Positions 17,226 through 27,245 of a DNA stretch of 64,000 nt are shown here, one piece after another. The position numbers and the translations under genes are program-made. Source of the DNA: Mariniphaga sp041684965 (lineage in GTDB: Bacteria; Bacteroidota; Bacteroidia; Bacteroidales; Prolixibacteraceae); assembly GCA_041684965.1 (NCBI GenBank), contig JAWLGR010000005.1, positions 124,001-188,000 on the forward strand. The letters are read 5' to 3'. Numbering within the stretch: the stretch's first letter is position 1; the number at the start of each line of letters is the position of its first letter. The notes under the pieces were generated by a model that saw nothing but the letters and a program-made list of their open reading frames with translations, was not told the DNA's origin and ran no database searches.

Positions 17226-19316
17226 ATGAAAACTAAAAAAATAAATAGTGGAGGGATTAAATTCTCTGGCTCTCGCAAAAATCTCCTTTTAATTCTCCTG
17301 GTTTTCCTTATCTTAAAACCGGGGATTATTCATTCGCAGCAGTATTATGTAAATATTTCGGCTGAAGCGGGTGGAGACGGTAGCCAGGAATCACCTTTTC
17401 GCAGCATACATGAAGGAATAAAGGTTGCTCAGCCAGGAGATACTGTCTTCATTTTTCCTGGGGCATACGATGAAGAATTAGTCACTTTAAAAAGTGGCTT
17501 GCCAGATAAACCTATTGTTTTAATATCATTTTATTCTGCTACACCGCCGGCAGGAGCTGCCCCGGGCTGGGTTTCGGTAGAAGAAGAGAAACGGGTATGG
17601 ATAAAACGAAACGGCAGGGGAATAGATATAGTGCATTCCTATATTGTAATTGACGGGATAAATGTAGATGGACTTTGGCACTCAAATTCCTATATCGACA
17701 ATGAAGGAATCTTTAGGGATTCCACTTCAACCAGTACCTATCCTTCAGGAACCAATGGCATCGTGCGCATAAATTCAGGTGTAACAGGAGCGGTTTTAAA
17801 AAACATAGAAGTAAAAAATAACCCGTTGCATTTGGTTCGGATACATGGCAACAATACTCTTGTTGACAATGCACGCATTCATTATGGTATATGCCGTACA
17901 GTAAATTCATCTGCACCTCAACCTGAAACCGTTACCGGTGATGACCATTTCAGGGACGCTCATGGAATAGAAGCCAGTGATGCAAAAGGCCTTACAATTA
18001 CCAATACATATATCGGGTACGTATCGGGCGACTGTGTTCAATCGGGCAGGTCTGTCTGGAATAAATTAACCGTTGAAAACTGTCATTTCGAAATAAAACC
18101 TATAGATGAATCCATTCTGGGTCTGCAGCCGGGAACCTGGTTTAGCGAAGACATTTACGATACAAAAACACCAAATAACGGACAAGGAGGGGCCGCCTTT
18201 AATAAAAATGTTATCTTCAGGAACAATATCCTGAACGGGACCCGGTACAGCCGCATCCTTCACGGAGCTGTTCTCAATCTGAAGGAGGGAGTTGAAGATA
18301 TTCTGGTTGAAGGGAACAGAGTATTTGACAATCGAATGACATTTCGGCTCAGACAACCTACTATCGGTTACACTTTTCGTAACAATTTCATTTATAATAA
18401 TGAAACAGTTTTTAGGTTTGAAGGTCCGGTTGCCGATGTAAAAATTCTCAATAATACTTTTTACAATAATGAAATAATTGTCAGGGAAATTGATGGTGGT
18501 GCTACCGGTTCAGTTATTTCAAAAAATATTTTTGCAGATGGTCCTCACCTGACAACTCTAAGAGCCCCTCACATTGTGTGGGACTTCAATCTGTTTCATG
18601 AGGTTTCCTCACCACAAGGGACAAATCGGGTAGAGGAAGATCCATTATTCAACGATGCTGATATAGGTGATTTTACTATGCTTCCAACCTCCCCGGCCCT
18701 TACACAGGGACTGGGAGCCCGTCCCTGGTATGAACCTTTTTTCACAGTCTGGCTTGATGAAACCAACGCGCCTGTATTTGAAGGTCAGGTACTGGAATTA
18801 AGTGTTAATGTTGTAAATTTTGGTGGCGTAACAGGCAGGCAGGCAATAGAGTTAAGAAATAATGAGAATCATTTGATTAGTTCCTTTGAAAATCTAACGC
18901 TTGAAAGTGGAGAAAGTCTAATTGTTGATTTTACATGGGATATTGCTAAAAAGGCAGGAGAGGAATTTGAAGTTTTTGTAAGGAGCGAGAATGATTTATA
19001 TAAACTGGCATCCGAAATATTGATAACAGGCATTCAAGGGATAAATGAATTCACCATGGAAATTACTCTTGGTCAAAATTATCCTAATCCTTTTCGGGTA
19101 AATACAAAAATTGGATTTGGATTACCGAAAAAGAATGAAGTATTGCTTGAGATCTACAGTTTGGATGGTCATATTGTTGCCAAACTTGTAAACGAATTAA
19201 AAAATGCCGGCTGGTATGAAGTGACATGGAATGCATCTCATATGACAAGTGGTGTATACCTTGTGAAATTACAATCGGGTAACAGGGTAGTAACTCGAAC
19301 ACTCATAAAGAAGTGA
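17226..19316 (+). CDS. Beta-helix protein with CARDB-like domain and T9SS sorting domain (copy 2)
   Basis: 696 residues. A signal peptide (ends IIHSQQ) leads into the same right-handed beta-helix as at 4646 and 23784 (YYVNISAEAGGDGSQESPF; GDTVFIFPGAYDEEL; ILVEGNRVFDNRMTFRLRQP). Unlike the other two, it continues into a CARDB-like beta domain at about 500-600 (LELSVNVVNFGGVTGRQAIEL). The last 80 residues are a type A T9SS sorting domain (GQNYPNPFRVNTKIGF; MTSGVYLVKLQSG). It is therefore expected to pass the outer membrane by T9SS. Probable polysaccharide lyase-like or glycan-binding role; no catalytic residues assigned. It follows the GH20-like gene and precedes a Tat-signalled phosphoesterase-like gene. 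Confidence 0.78.
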   Translation: MKTKKINSGGIKFSGSRKNLLLILLVFLILKPGIIHSQQYYVNISAEAGGDGSQESPFRSIHEGIKVAQPGDTVFIFPGAYDEELVTLKSGLPDKPIVLISFYSATPPAGAAPGWVSVEEEKRVWIKRNGRGIDIVHSYIVIDGINVDGLWHSNSYIDNEGIFRDSTSTSTYPSGTNGIVRINSGVTGAVLKNIEVKNNPLHLVRIHGNNTLVDNARIHYGICRTVNSSAPQPETVTGDDHFRDAHGIEASDAKGLTITNTYIGYVSGDCVQSGRSVWNKLTVENCHFEIKPIDESILGLQPGTWFSEDIYDTKTPNNGQGGAAFNKNVIFRNNILNGTRYSRILHGAVLNLKEGVEDILVEGNRVFDNRMTFRLRQPTIGYTFRNNFIYNNETVFRFEGPVADVKILNNTFYNNEIIVREIDGGATGSVISKNIFADGPHLTTLRAPHIVWDFNLFHEVSSPQGTNRVEEDPLFNDADIGDFTMLPTSPALTQGLGARPWYEPFFTVWLDETNAPVFEGQVLELSVNVVNFGGVTGRQAIELRNNENHLISSFENLTLESGESLIVDFTWDIAKKAGEEFEVFVRSENDLYKLASEILITGIQGINEFTMEITLGQNYPNPFRVNTKIGFGLPKKNEVLLEIYSLDGHIVAKLVNELKNAGWYEVTWNASHMTSGVYLVKLQSGNRVVTRTLIKK

Positions 19317-19359
19317 CATCTGTTTTAATTGTATTGTAGCAATTTTAAATTTACTTAAA

Positions 19360-21327
19360 TTGGAAAATTCAAGAAGGGAATTTTTAAAAAAGTCGGCACT
19401 TGGAATGGCAGGTATGACACTTGGTGATAGCGTGCATTCATACACAACTGGCTACTCTGGTTTAACAGGAGATATTGGGAGTTTATCAACAGAATGGGTA
19501 CTGGCTACAGAACCGGATCGTATTACCCGGGAAGGTTTCTGGCAGGAAGCTTCTTTTCGCTACGCGGAGCGGAAGCACCTGAGGACCAATATTGACGGAG
19601 CTGCACTAATCTTTTCCTGTGAAGCCATCGATATTATGATCCGGCTTGGCCAACATGCAGTTCCTGCATACAACCGTCCCAATCTTGGTGCTCTGTCAAT
19701 ACAGGTCGATGATATGCCTGGCCGTATTATTTACCCATTAAATGAACCACGTGAAATCGTTGTTGGTCGCAATCTGCCTTATGGCAGGCATTTCCTGCAG
19801 GTAAAACATATAGCAAATGGTAATTCAATGGTCTGTATTGAAGCGTTTGGTTACTGTTCAGAACCTACAGGAGAATTGGAATTCTCACTTACGGGGAAAC
19901 ACAATGCCTGGTTTGTTGATGCCCGTGCTATCCTCACCCGGAATGATAAATTAATTGCAAACCGGCTTGTACGTAACTGGCTCACCGGCCAGTGCAGACT
20001 TTCGGGATTACCTCCCGGAAAAGGATACCGTTTGGAGTTGCATGCTATCGGCTGGACTTCATTTATTGCAGACGACATCGAAGTTAAAGCAGGTATTGAA
20101 ACCATCCTGGCACCGGTGTATCTGGATGCTGCACCGCCTGATGCAGATAAAAAGTGGCTTTTCCCACACATCGGACGTCAGGCTGTCCATAAGCCTGGTG
20201 AAAGTTTCCGAACCCGTTTTCAGGCACCCAACCAGGAGATTAAAAGCATGTATATAAAATCACAAACAGGTCCTGCTGCATTTTCCCGGAAACTTAATTT
20301 TCAAGAAGACGAGGATGCAGCATATGTATATGATCGTGAGTTTGTGGTAACAACACCAATAGATACACCTCCGGGCCTTTATGATCTTGTAGTCCGTGCA
20401 TACAGGCCAGAACAGGGCGATGAATATGATTTATGTTCATTCAGCTCAGTAATGATCGTAAATGAGTATCCCACAGATCCGGTCTTCATGTCCTGGGGCC
20501 ATTTGGATACACAAGGCCAGTATCAGGCAGAATATTTACGTAATATGGCTGAAATGGCCAATCTTGTAGGAGCAGACATGGTATTGATGGCCTGCGCATG
20601 CAATCCTGCATATATCGCAGGTGCACTTTCAATTCTTGAAATTCCTTATGTTGTAAATTTTGGTAACCATCAGTTTGAAGGATTCGAACAGTGGTTTGGG
20701 CCACAAGAAAACATCATTGATTTTGGTCCTGAAATATGTGTATTGAACAGGTCACTGCCCTGGCACGAAAATACTGCCCAGGCCAATGCAATGTTTTCAG
20801 AAAGACCCAATGCACGAATAAAAATAATTAACGCCTTTGAGCATAATGCTCCAATGGAATTATTAGACACCCATCGTATCGCACTGATTCATGATGGTCA
20901 TGGCATAGGCGATCGCGTTATGAATATGGGGAAAACACCTACCCGCCGGGTTGGAAAAATAAACGCCGAAAGTTTCAGGATTATACGGTTTAAAGACAAC
21001 CAGGTGAAATCTTGTACCTATTTGAACGATGCTGTGGCACCCATCCCCTTTCCACGGGGTACAACCAAGCCATTAAGAGAGGTAATAGTTCCACCAGCAA
21101 ATGGGATTAATCAGGAAATAACTGTAACCATCATAAATGACCTCCTGGAACCGTTTCCAAATTGTCGCGTATCCATTTTAATGCCTGCCGGTGAATACGC
21201 TTGTAATGGTGGGTATATTGAACTCGCAACCCTTAGTGACTGTAAACAATTTACAAAATTAATTTTGCGTGCCGATGCACCTCCTGAAATACATACTGCA
21301 ATTAAAGTGTATAGAACAAGAGATTGA
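19360..21327 (+). CDS. Tat-exported calcineurin-like phosphoesterase relative with degenerate metal sites
   Basis: 655 residues, starting at TTG 19360; this start is chosen because it includes the Tat motif SRREFLKK, whereas the next in-frame ATG (MAGMTLGD) would cut it off. Residues 60-330 are beta-rich domains. From about 378 the order of a calcineurin-like fold is recognisable, but its ligands differ: W-G-H381-L-D383 where active enzymes have DxH, ACACN where they have GDN, G435-N-H-Q438 where they have GNHD/E, and H511-D-G-H514-G near the end. The intact relative at 7700 keeps all motifs. It may be a pseudoenzyme, a binding protein, or an enzyme with altered metals. It lies between beta-helix copy 2 and the PL21 lyase. 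Confidence 0.65.
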   Translation: MENSRREFLKKSALGMAGMTLGDSVHSYTTGYSGLTGDIGSLSTEWVLATEPDRITREGFWQEASFRYAERKHLRTNIDGAALIFSCEAIDIMIRLGQHAVPAYNRPNLGALSIQVDDMPGRIIYPLNEPREIVVGRNLPYGRHFLQVKHIANGNSMVCIEAFGYCSEPTGELEFSLTGKHNAWFVDARAILTRNDKLIANRLVRNWLTGQCRLSGLPPGKGYRLELHAIGWTSFIADDIEVKAGIETILAPVYLDAAPPDADKKWLFPHIGRQAVHKPGESFRTRFQAPNQEIKSMYIKSQTGPAAFSRKLNFQEDEDAAYVYDREFVVTTPIDTPPGLYDLVVRAYRPEQGDEYDLCSFSSVMIVNEYPTDPVFMSWGHLDTQGQYQAEYLRNMAEMANLVGADMVLMACACNPAYIAGALSILEIPYVVNFGNHQFEGFEQWFGPQENIIDFGPEICVLNRSLPWHENTAQANAMFSERPNARIKIINAFEHNAPMELLDTHRIALIHDGHGIGDRVMNMGKTPTRRVGKINAESFRIIRFKDNQVKSCTYLNDAVAPIPFPRGTTKPLREVIVPPANGINQEITVTIINDLLEPFPNCRVSILMPAGEYACNGGYIELATLSDCKQFTKLILRADAPPEIHTAIKVYRTRD

Positions 21328-21429
21328 GCGATCATTAAAAATCGTTGTAAAAAATTATTAATTAATTAGAAAAACATTAAATTTATATCTGTCAAAATTG
21401 AGAAATAAATCGTTTATAATCTTGAACCT

Positions 21430-23655
21430 ATGAAACTCTTCAACATTAACTTCTTGCTTTCGCATGCTTGTTTAATTATTCTGGTTTTGACCTTTACAGG
21501 CAATCTTTCAGCCCAATCTGAATCAGGAATAATATGGGAAAATTCGGATAATGGTATTTCAATCCCGGTACCACCTTCCGTTCATCCCAGGCTTTATCTT
21601 CAGGCACATGACATTGAAGATCTTAAAAGAAGAATTAATCATCCGGTACTAAAACCTGTATGGGAAGAGCTTCAGGAGGCAGCAGACAAAAATGTCCAGG
21701 TACGTATTGAGGTTGATGCTGTACGCTATCTGATAACAGGAAACAAAGAACTGGGAAAAAAGACACTTGCACTTGCTCTTGAGACTTTACAAAATGCCGT
21801 CTATGATCATTCTCAACAGGATGTTACCCGCCCGATAGGACGTATGATGGTAACAGGTGCCGTTGCTTACGACTGGTGTTATCCTCTCCTTACTTCCGTT
21901 CAAAAAAAAGAATTTCAGAAAGAATTTTTACGTCTGGCCCAGCAGCTGGAATGTGGTTATCCTCCAAGGCCAATTGGTTGTGTAACGGGACATGGATCAG
22001 AGTGGATGATAATGCGGGATATGCTATCAGCAGGTCTGGCCATTTACGACGAGAATCCTGAAATGTACAATCATGCAGCAAATGCTTTTTTTTCAGGACA
22101 TCTGCCAGCACGTAATTTTTGGTATCCGGGACATGCTTTTCACCAGGGAACAGCCTATTCCGAGACCCGGTTTAGTTCCGATTTATACCCTCTTTGGATT
22201 TTCGATCGCATGGGGGCGGGAAATGTGTATCATCCATCGCAGCAATTTGTACCCTATCAGTGGATATACATGAGAAGAGGAGACGGACAATTGTTACGTG
22301 CCGGTGATGGTCAGAATCGTGTTCCAAAGCTACGGTCCCAACTAAGTGCAAGTTATTATAAGGATGGTTATGTCCTAAGTGATTACCTTCAGAATCCGGG
22401 AAATTCTACCATGAATCAACTTTTTGAATTGCTTTGGAGTGATCCTGATTTAGCTCCTCAACCCATCTCCGAGCTTCCTCTCACACGTTATATGGGTTTC
22501 CCCTATGGATGGATGGTAGCCCGGACAGGATGGGATGAGAATGCTGTAGTTGCTGAGATGAAAGTAAATATCTACCATTTTGGAAACCACCAGCATCACG
22601 ATGCCGGAGCATTTCAAATATATTACAAGGGACCCTTGGCATTGGATGCAGGTGTGTACAGAGTTTATACAAGTGATCATAACAGAGCTTATAACCAGAG
22701 GACTATTGCACATAATTCCCTGTTAATATACAATCCGGATGAAAATTTCAATGCCCGGCCTGAATTTGTAAATGATGGAGGACAGCGGTTGCCTAATAAC
22801 AGAAGAGAACCCAACAACCTTTCAGTACTGCTTGATCCGAAAAATGAATATATGACAGGTGAAGTACTGGCCCAGGGTTATGGGCCTGACACTCATTCAC
22901 CCGATTATTCTTACCTTAAGGGTGATCTTACCAGAGCATATAGTTCTAAAGTAAATGAGGTAAAGCGTACATTTACATTTCTTAATTTGAAAAATGACAA
23001 TATACCTGCTGCGCTAATCGTATTCGATAAGGTGGTTTCTACAAATCCGGATTTTAAAAAATACTGGTTGCTTCACAGTTTGGAAGAACCGAAAATAAAG
23101 GGAGCGGTTACAACTGTTTCATTGAATCAGCGGGGATGGTCAGGAAAGTTGGTCAATACTACTCTCGTACCTGAACCTGAAAACATGGAATTGATTCCTG
23201 TTGGAGGACCGGGAAAAGAATTTTGGGTGTTTGGTAAAAATTACGAGCATGAACCTTTAAGAGGCAATCCCGATGATTTTGAAATTGGGGAATGGCGTGT
23301 TGAACTGCAACCTAAAACTGCAGCCTCAGAAGATTATTTCCTGAATGTTATGCAGGTGATGGACAGAAGTAATAATCAGGAACTCTCTGTTGAACGCATT
23401 GATGGAGAAAAGGTAATTGGGGTCAGAATTGCGGATCGGATTGTTGTTATAAGCAAGTCTTCCAATCCGATTGGCAGCTATTTTTCTATTTCTGTCCCTG
23501 AAGGGAAATATAAAATACTTCTTACTGACCTGTTGCCAGGAAACTGGCAGGTAAAAAAAAATAACAAAGTAATAATGCCTTCTGTATTGGTAAGAAAGGA
23601 TGAGGGTACCATTTATTTTGAAGGAACCAGTGGTAACTATACTTTTTTACGGTAA
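21430..23655 (+). CDS. hepB: Heparin/heparan sulfate lyase II-like (PL21)
   Basis: 741 residues with a signal peptide (GNLSAQ). Similarity to Pedobacter heparinase II, from memory, is strong along the whole length: HPRLYL near the start, GHGSEWMIMRDMLSAGLAIY, FDRMGAGNVYHPSQQF, NHQHHDAGAFQIYYKGPLAL, and an ending in GNYTFLR. The catalytic His202, Tyr257 and His406 of that enzyme map to H188, Y243 and H387 here; H389 matches its zinc ligand. The reaction is beta-elimination of hexosamine-uronic acid bonds in heparin and heparan sulfate. It is the strongest substrate clue for the whole locus. It sits between the degenerate phosphoesterase and beta-helix copy 3, probably in one transcript. Confidence 0.88.
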   Translation: MKLFNINFLLSHACLIILVLTFTGNLSAQSESGIIWENSDNGISIPVPPSVHPRLYLQAHDIEDLKRRINHPVLKPVWEELQEAADKNVQVRIEVDAVRYLITGNKELGKKTLALALETLQNAVYDHSQQDVTRPIGRMMVTGAVAYDWCYPLLTSVQKKEFQKEFLRLAQQLECGYPPRPIGCVTGHGSEWMIMRDMLSAGLAIYDENPEMYNHAANAFFSGHLPARNFWYPGHAFHQGTAYSETRFSSDLYPLWIFDRMGAGNVYHPSQQFVPYQWIYMRRGDGQLLRAGDGQNRVPKLRSQLSASYYKDGYVLSDYLQNPGNSTMNQLFELLWSDPDLAPQPISELPLTRYMGFPYGWMVARTGWDENAVVAEMKVNIYHFGNHQHHDAGAFQIYYKGPLALDAGVYRVYTSDHNRAYNQRTIAHNSLLIYNPDENFNARPEFVNDGGQRLPNNRREPNNLSVLLDPKNEYMTGEVLAQGYGPDTHSPDYSYLKGDLTRAYSSKVNEVKRTFTFLNLKNDNIPAALIVFDKVVSTNPDFKKYWLLHSLEEPKIKGAVTTVSLNQRGWSGKLVNTTLVPEPENMELIPVGGPGKEFWVFGKNYEHEPLRGNPDDFEIGEWRVELQPKTAASEDYFLNVMQVMDRSNNQELSVERIDGEKVIGVRIADRIVVISKSSNPIGSYFSISVPEGKYKILLTDLLPGNWQVKKNNKVIMPSVLVRKDEGTIYFEGTSGNYTFLR

Positions 23656-23783
23656 GTCCATCCAAAACATATAAATACAAGAATATGAGGTCCACATATT
23701 TTGCAAATACAAATTCAGATGAATAAAATTCTTTAAAACAAGTGGATTCGCTATGACCATTTTAATAATTAAATTTAGTATTT

Positions 23784-25268
23784 ATGAAAGCAAAGCATAC
23801 TGGGTTACATTCAGGGCTGATAATCCTTACCTTAACCTTATCATTACTATGGATGTGCAAACCTGCAGTACAGTCGGGTGCATATTATGTGGATGCTTCG
23901 GCAGAAGCAGGAGGCAATGGCAGTGAAAAATCTCCCTTTCGCACTATTGTGGAAGCCGTTACTGCCGCCCAGCCTGGCGAAACAGTCTGGGTGCTTCCCG
24001 GAGAGTACGATGAAGAGGTGAGCACGCAAAGAGATGGCCTGCCTGGACAACCCATTACCATACGTTCCTTTGTTTCTGCTGAAGCTCCTGAAGGTGCAGA
24101 ACCGGGATGGATTCCCGATGATGATTCAAAGCGTGTCTGGATTCGCCGCGAGGGCAGAGGACTTGATATTTTGCATTCCAATATAGTGATTGATGGCATC
24201 AATGTAGACGGACTTTGGCACTCCAACTCCTACATCGATGAGAATGGAATATTTCGTGACTCAACAGTAACCGGCCTCTTCCCTTCAGGAACCAATGGTA
24301 TAGTACGAATTAATACCGGCACAGAATCGGTTGTACTACGTAATATTGAAATTAAAAACAATCAATTGCACCTGGTCAGGGCACATGGCAACGACATATT
24401 GATTGACAATGCCCGTATACACAGTGCAATTTCCAGAACGGTGAATTCACCTGCACCACTGCCTGGAATAGTGACCATGAACGATAATTTCCGGGATGCT
24501 CATGGAATAGAATCCAGCAATGCAAACGGATTAACCATTATCAATACATACATTGGCTATATTTCAGGTGACTGTGTTCAGTCAGGGAGGTCAGTTTGGG
24601 GTGATTTAACCATTGAAAACTGTCATTTTGAAATGAAACCCCTTGCTGAGCCTATACTCGGATTGCCTGCAGGCACCTGGTTTGGAGAAGACATTTACGA
24701 TACAAAGACACCGGAAAGAGGTCAGAATGGTGCCAGATTTAACAAGCGGGTGACCTGGCGAAATAACATCCTGAACGGTACCCGCTACAGCCGGATACTT
24801 CATGGTGCTGTCCTGAACCTGAAGGAAGGTGTGGAAGAGATTCTGGTTGAGGGAAACAGAATATACGACAACCGAATGACATTCCGGCTCCGGCAACCAA
24901 CCAGGGGTTATATTATCCGCAACAATTTCATCTATAATAATGAAACGGCAATATGGTTTGCAGGGCCGGTTGATAATGTACAGATTCTTAACAATACATT
25001 CTTTGCCAATGAAGTGGCAATAACTGAATCTGGGAACGGTGCCACCGGATCGGTTATATCAAATAATATTTTTGCAAACGGTCCCCATAAAATGGATCTT
25101 AAGCCTCCGCACATTAAATGGGAACACAATCTGTTCTATGAAGTTGATACTAAGCCAGGGGAAGACATTATTGAAAAGAACCCGATGTTCGCCAATTCAA
25201 AAAACAATGATTTCAGTTTGCTGCCTGAATCACCGGCTCTCCAGTTGAAAGTTGGAGTTATTCAGTAA
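23784..25268 (+). CDS. Right-handed beta-helix protein, putative polysaccharide lyase-like (copy 3)
   Basis: 494 residues, almost colinear with copy 1 at 4646 and sharing long identical stretches (DGLPGQPITIRSFVSA; RVWIRREGRGLDILHS; HGAVLNLKEGVE). A hydrophobic N-terminus ends at a Cys (LLWMCKPAVQ), a poor lipobox, so lipoprotein status is uncertain. No sorting domain follows the helix, unlike copy 2. The 100 bases upstream resemble those ahead of copy 2. It follows the PL21 lyase by 128 bases and is convergent with the DUF1961 gene. Function is inferred from fold and context only. Confidence 0.75.
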   Translation: MKAKHTGLHSGLIILTLTLSLLWMCKPAVQSGAYYVDASAEAGGNGSEKSPFRTIVEAVTAAQPGETVWVLPGEYDEEVSTQRDGLPGQPITIRSFVSAEAPEGAEPGWIPDDDSKRVWIRREGRGLDILHSNIVIDGINVDGLWHSNSYIDENGIFRDSTVTGLFPSGTNGIVRINTGTESVVLRNIEIKNNQLHLVRAHGNDILIDNARIHSAISRTVNSPAPLPGIVTMNDNFRDAHGIESSNANGLTIINTYIGYISGDCVQSGRSVWGDLTIENCHFEMKPLAEPILGLPAGTWFGEDIYDTKTPERGQNGARFNKRVTWRNNILNGTRYSRILHGAVLNLKEGVEEILVEGNRIYDNRMTFRLRQPTRGYIIRNNFIYNNETAIWFAGPVDNVQILNNTFFANEVAITESGNGATGSVISNNIFANGPHKMDLKPPHIKWEHNLFYEVDTKPGEDIIEKNPMFANSKNNDFSLLPESPALQLKVGVIQ

Positions 25269-25331
25269 AGCTTAAATCCAATAGCAGTTATGGTTTTAGA
25301 ATGTAAATAACAGTAAAAATTCACAGATGCA

Positions 25332-26174
25332 TCAGTCACAATCTTCCAACTTATAAACGCGAAGGTTTCTGTAATGACCCTGGTGCAAATTATTTTGCTG
25401 CCGGAATGCAAACTTCCCTCCTGTCAGAATGGGGGGCCCCCCGGTGGATTCATCATCAACATACCGGTATACTTCCTTTCCGTCAAAGAGTAGCCTGATA
25501 GTATTGTGACATTGTTCCAGCCGAATTACATGCCATTCATTTGGCTTGCTTACTGTTGAGAGATCATGGCCATTTGTAAGTAAATGGAATCCATAATTTT
25601 TTCTAAGGTTGGCTTCTTTTCTTCCTCTCGCAATATAGGATGTGTGATAACAGTTCAATGCACCCGAATGAAAATCACTCATTACCTCCCCTCTGCGTTC
25701 AGGCATATTGGGATCAAATATATCCTCCCCATTTCGTCCTTTGGCTGCCCAGATAATTATTGCCAAACCCTGTTCTCCGGGCTCTGTGTATCGAAATTCC
25801 CATTCATAGGCCACATTCGCAGGAAAATCTTTTTTTAACCATAAATTAAAATGACCATGACGATTCCGGGGAACGGTAAAAAGCTCGGAACGTAAAGAAA
25901 GATACCCATTGCCACATTCGGTAATTCCCTTTCCCTCCAGAACCCAATCTTCTCGCATTTCTTTGTTCCATTCTTCCTGACTCTTGCTGAATGAATTCTC
26001 ATAAATTAAAGTTTCTTTCACTTTTTTTTGCTGACCTCCTTCTCTCAAAGGCTGTGCGTTAAGAACGCCATGAATTGAAAAGTAAGTGAAAATAAAAATT
26101 AAACATACTTTATTAATTCTGGTAACACATAAAAGCATGCGAATTGGGCTTTTGTTACTGTAAATTGTCTGCAT
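25332..26174 (-). CDS. DUF1961-type exported protein
   Basis: 280 residues. The N-terminal 40 residues contain a hydrophobic segment (VCLIFIFTYFSIHGVLNAQ) that looks like a signal peptide; the real start may be the methionine at residue 13. The mature part is beta-rich with a concanavalin-like pattern (FNLWLKKDFPANVAYEWEFRY; EWHVIRLEQCHNTIRLLFDGK; GGKFAFRQQ), matching DUF1961 as I remember it. DUF1961 proteins commonly sit in glycosaminoglycan and alginate loci, but their activity is not known to me. Convergent with beta-helix copy 3. Confidence 0.65.
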   Translation of the reverse strand: MQTIYSNKSPIRMLLCVTRINKVCLIFIFTYFSIHGVLNAQPLREGGQQKKVKETLIYENSFSKSQEEWNKEMREDWVLEGKGITECGNGYLSLRSELFTVPRNRHGHFNLWLKKDFPANVAYEWEFRYTEPGEQGLAIIIWAAKGRNGEDIFDPNMPERRGEVMSDFHSGALNCYHTSYIARGRKEANLRKNYGFHLLTNGHDLSTVSKPNEWHVIRLEQCHNTIRLLFDGKEVYRYVDDESTGGPPILTGGKFAFRQQNNLHQGHYRNLRVYKLEDCD

Positions 26175-26348
26175 CTGTTAATAGTTTTAAAAAAAAAGTT
26201 ACTTCTGTTTTCAATTATACTCATCATAGGATTAAACTTCTAAGCAGCATAAAAATACTCAAAATCTTTTTGAGTTGAACTTGAGAATGGATGCAACTTA
26301 TAACAGAGGCAGAAATCGTTTCTGATACCAGTGATTTTTTTCTAATTT

Positions 26349-27245
26349 TTAATAAATTAGTTTTTTAAATGACTGGTTCCACTCTTTTAGTGAAAACTGA
26401 TCGGATAATGCAATTATTTCTGATGAATGAAAACTACCTTTTATTTCCACACAATTAATAACATCAGAAACACATTGTATTGCTAAAGTATTGCCGTTCT
26501 TTAAATTTAGGTAACCTTTTATCCGATAAGACTTTGGTGCCCAATGATGTAAGAAGACCAGTGCCTTTTCACGGGTTGTTTTTCTTCCACTTTTTATAAC
26601 CATTGAATTTATTTCAGGTTTTCCTAAAGGTTTAGCAGAAAAGGGATAAAATTTGGTAACAGGGGCAATTCCTGGTTCAAATTCTGCATCGCAATGTACG
26701 GTCCTTTTTAATTCAGCAAAAGGATTTAGTTCCCTGACTTCCCGCTCGACCTCTCTAATATCATCCACCAAATCCTCTTTATTTAGCAATATTGTATCGG
26801 CCATCCGTATCTGGTGAGCCACCCGCTGCTTCATCAGTCCGGATGTTGAATAATTCAGGGAGTCTACTACACACCAATTGGTACCCAGGTAAACTCTTTC
26901 GGCCAGCTTGCCTGCTGATACGACTTCTGAAACAGCAGTTGTATCTGACAGGCCAGATGCCTCTAAAATTAATACATCAATTGGGTATTCCTCAATGAAT
27001 TTCTCAAGCGAACGGGTGAAATCTCCCAGCAGACATACACAAAAAACAGAGCCTCTGTTTATTTCCAGTAGTTGAAAAGTCTTCCCTGTATTCTTCAGTT
27101 CAACACCATCGATATTGGCAGATGCAAATTCATTTTGAATGATTCCAAGTTTCAATTTTTCTGAATACGATTCTATTATCCTTTTCAGTAGTGTTGTCTT
27201 ACCACTGCCAAGAAAGCCGGAAACGATATGGAAAGGGATTTTCAT
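26349..27245 (-). CDS. CobW/G3E-family GTPase, likely metallochaperone or corrinoid-system helper
   Basis: 298 residues. P-loop G10-F-L-G-S-G-K-T-T18; a NEFA motif; a Cys pair C69-V-C71 where classical COG0523 proteins have CxCC; the switch II motif E95-A-S-G; and N155-K-E-D for guanine recognition. The C-terminal part is the CobW_C-type domain. Its start overlaps the stop of the homocysteine methyltransferase gene by 4 bases, so the two are coupled. G3E GTPases insert or guard metal cofactors; here it may load zinc into the methyltransferase or service the corrinoid protein (inference). The reduced Cys motif argues against a standard zinc or cobalt chaperone. Confidence 0.8.
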   Translation of the reverse strand: MKIPFHIVSGFLGSGKTTLLKRIIESYSEKLKLGIIQNEFASANIDGVELKNTGKTFQLLEINRGSVFCVCLLGDFTRSLEKFIEEYPIDVLILEASGLSDTTAVSEVVSAGKLAERVYLGTNWCVVDSLNYSTSGLMKQRVAHQIRMADTILLNKEDLVDDIREVEREVRELNPFAELKRTVHCDAEFEPGIAPVTKFYPFSAKPLGKPEINSMVIKSGRKTTREKALVFLHHWAPKSYRIKGYLNLKNGNTLAIQCVSDVINCVEIKGSFHSSEIIALSDQFSLKEWNQSFKKLIY

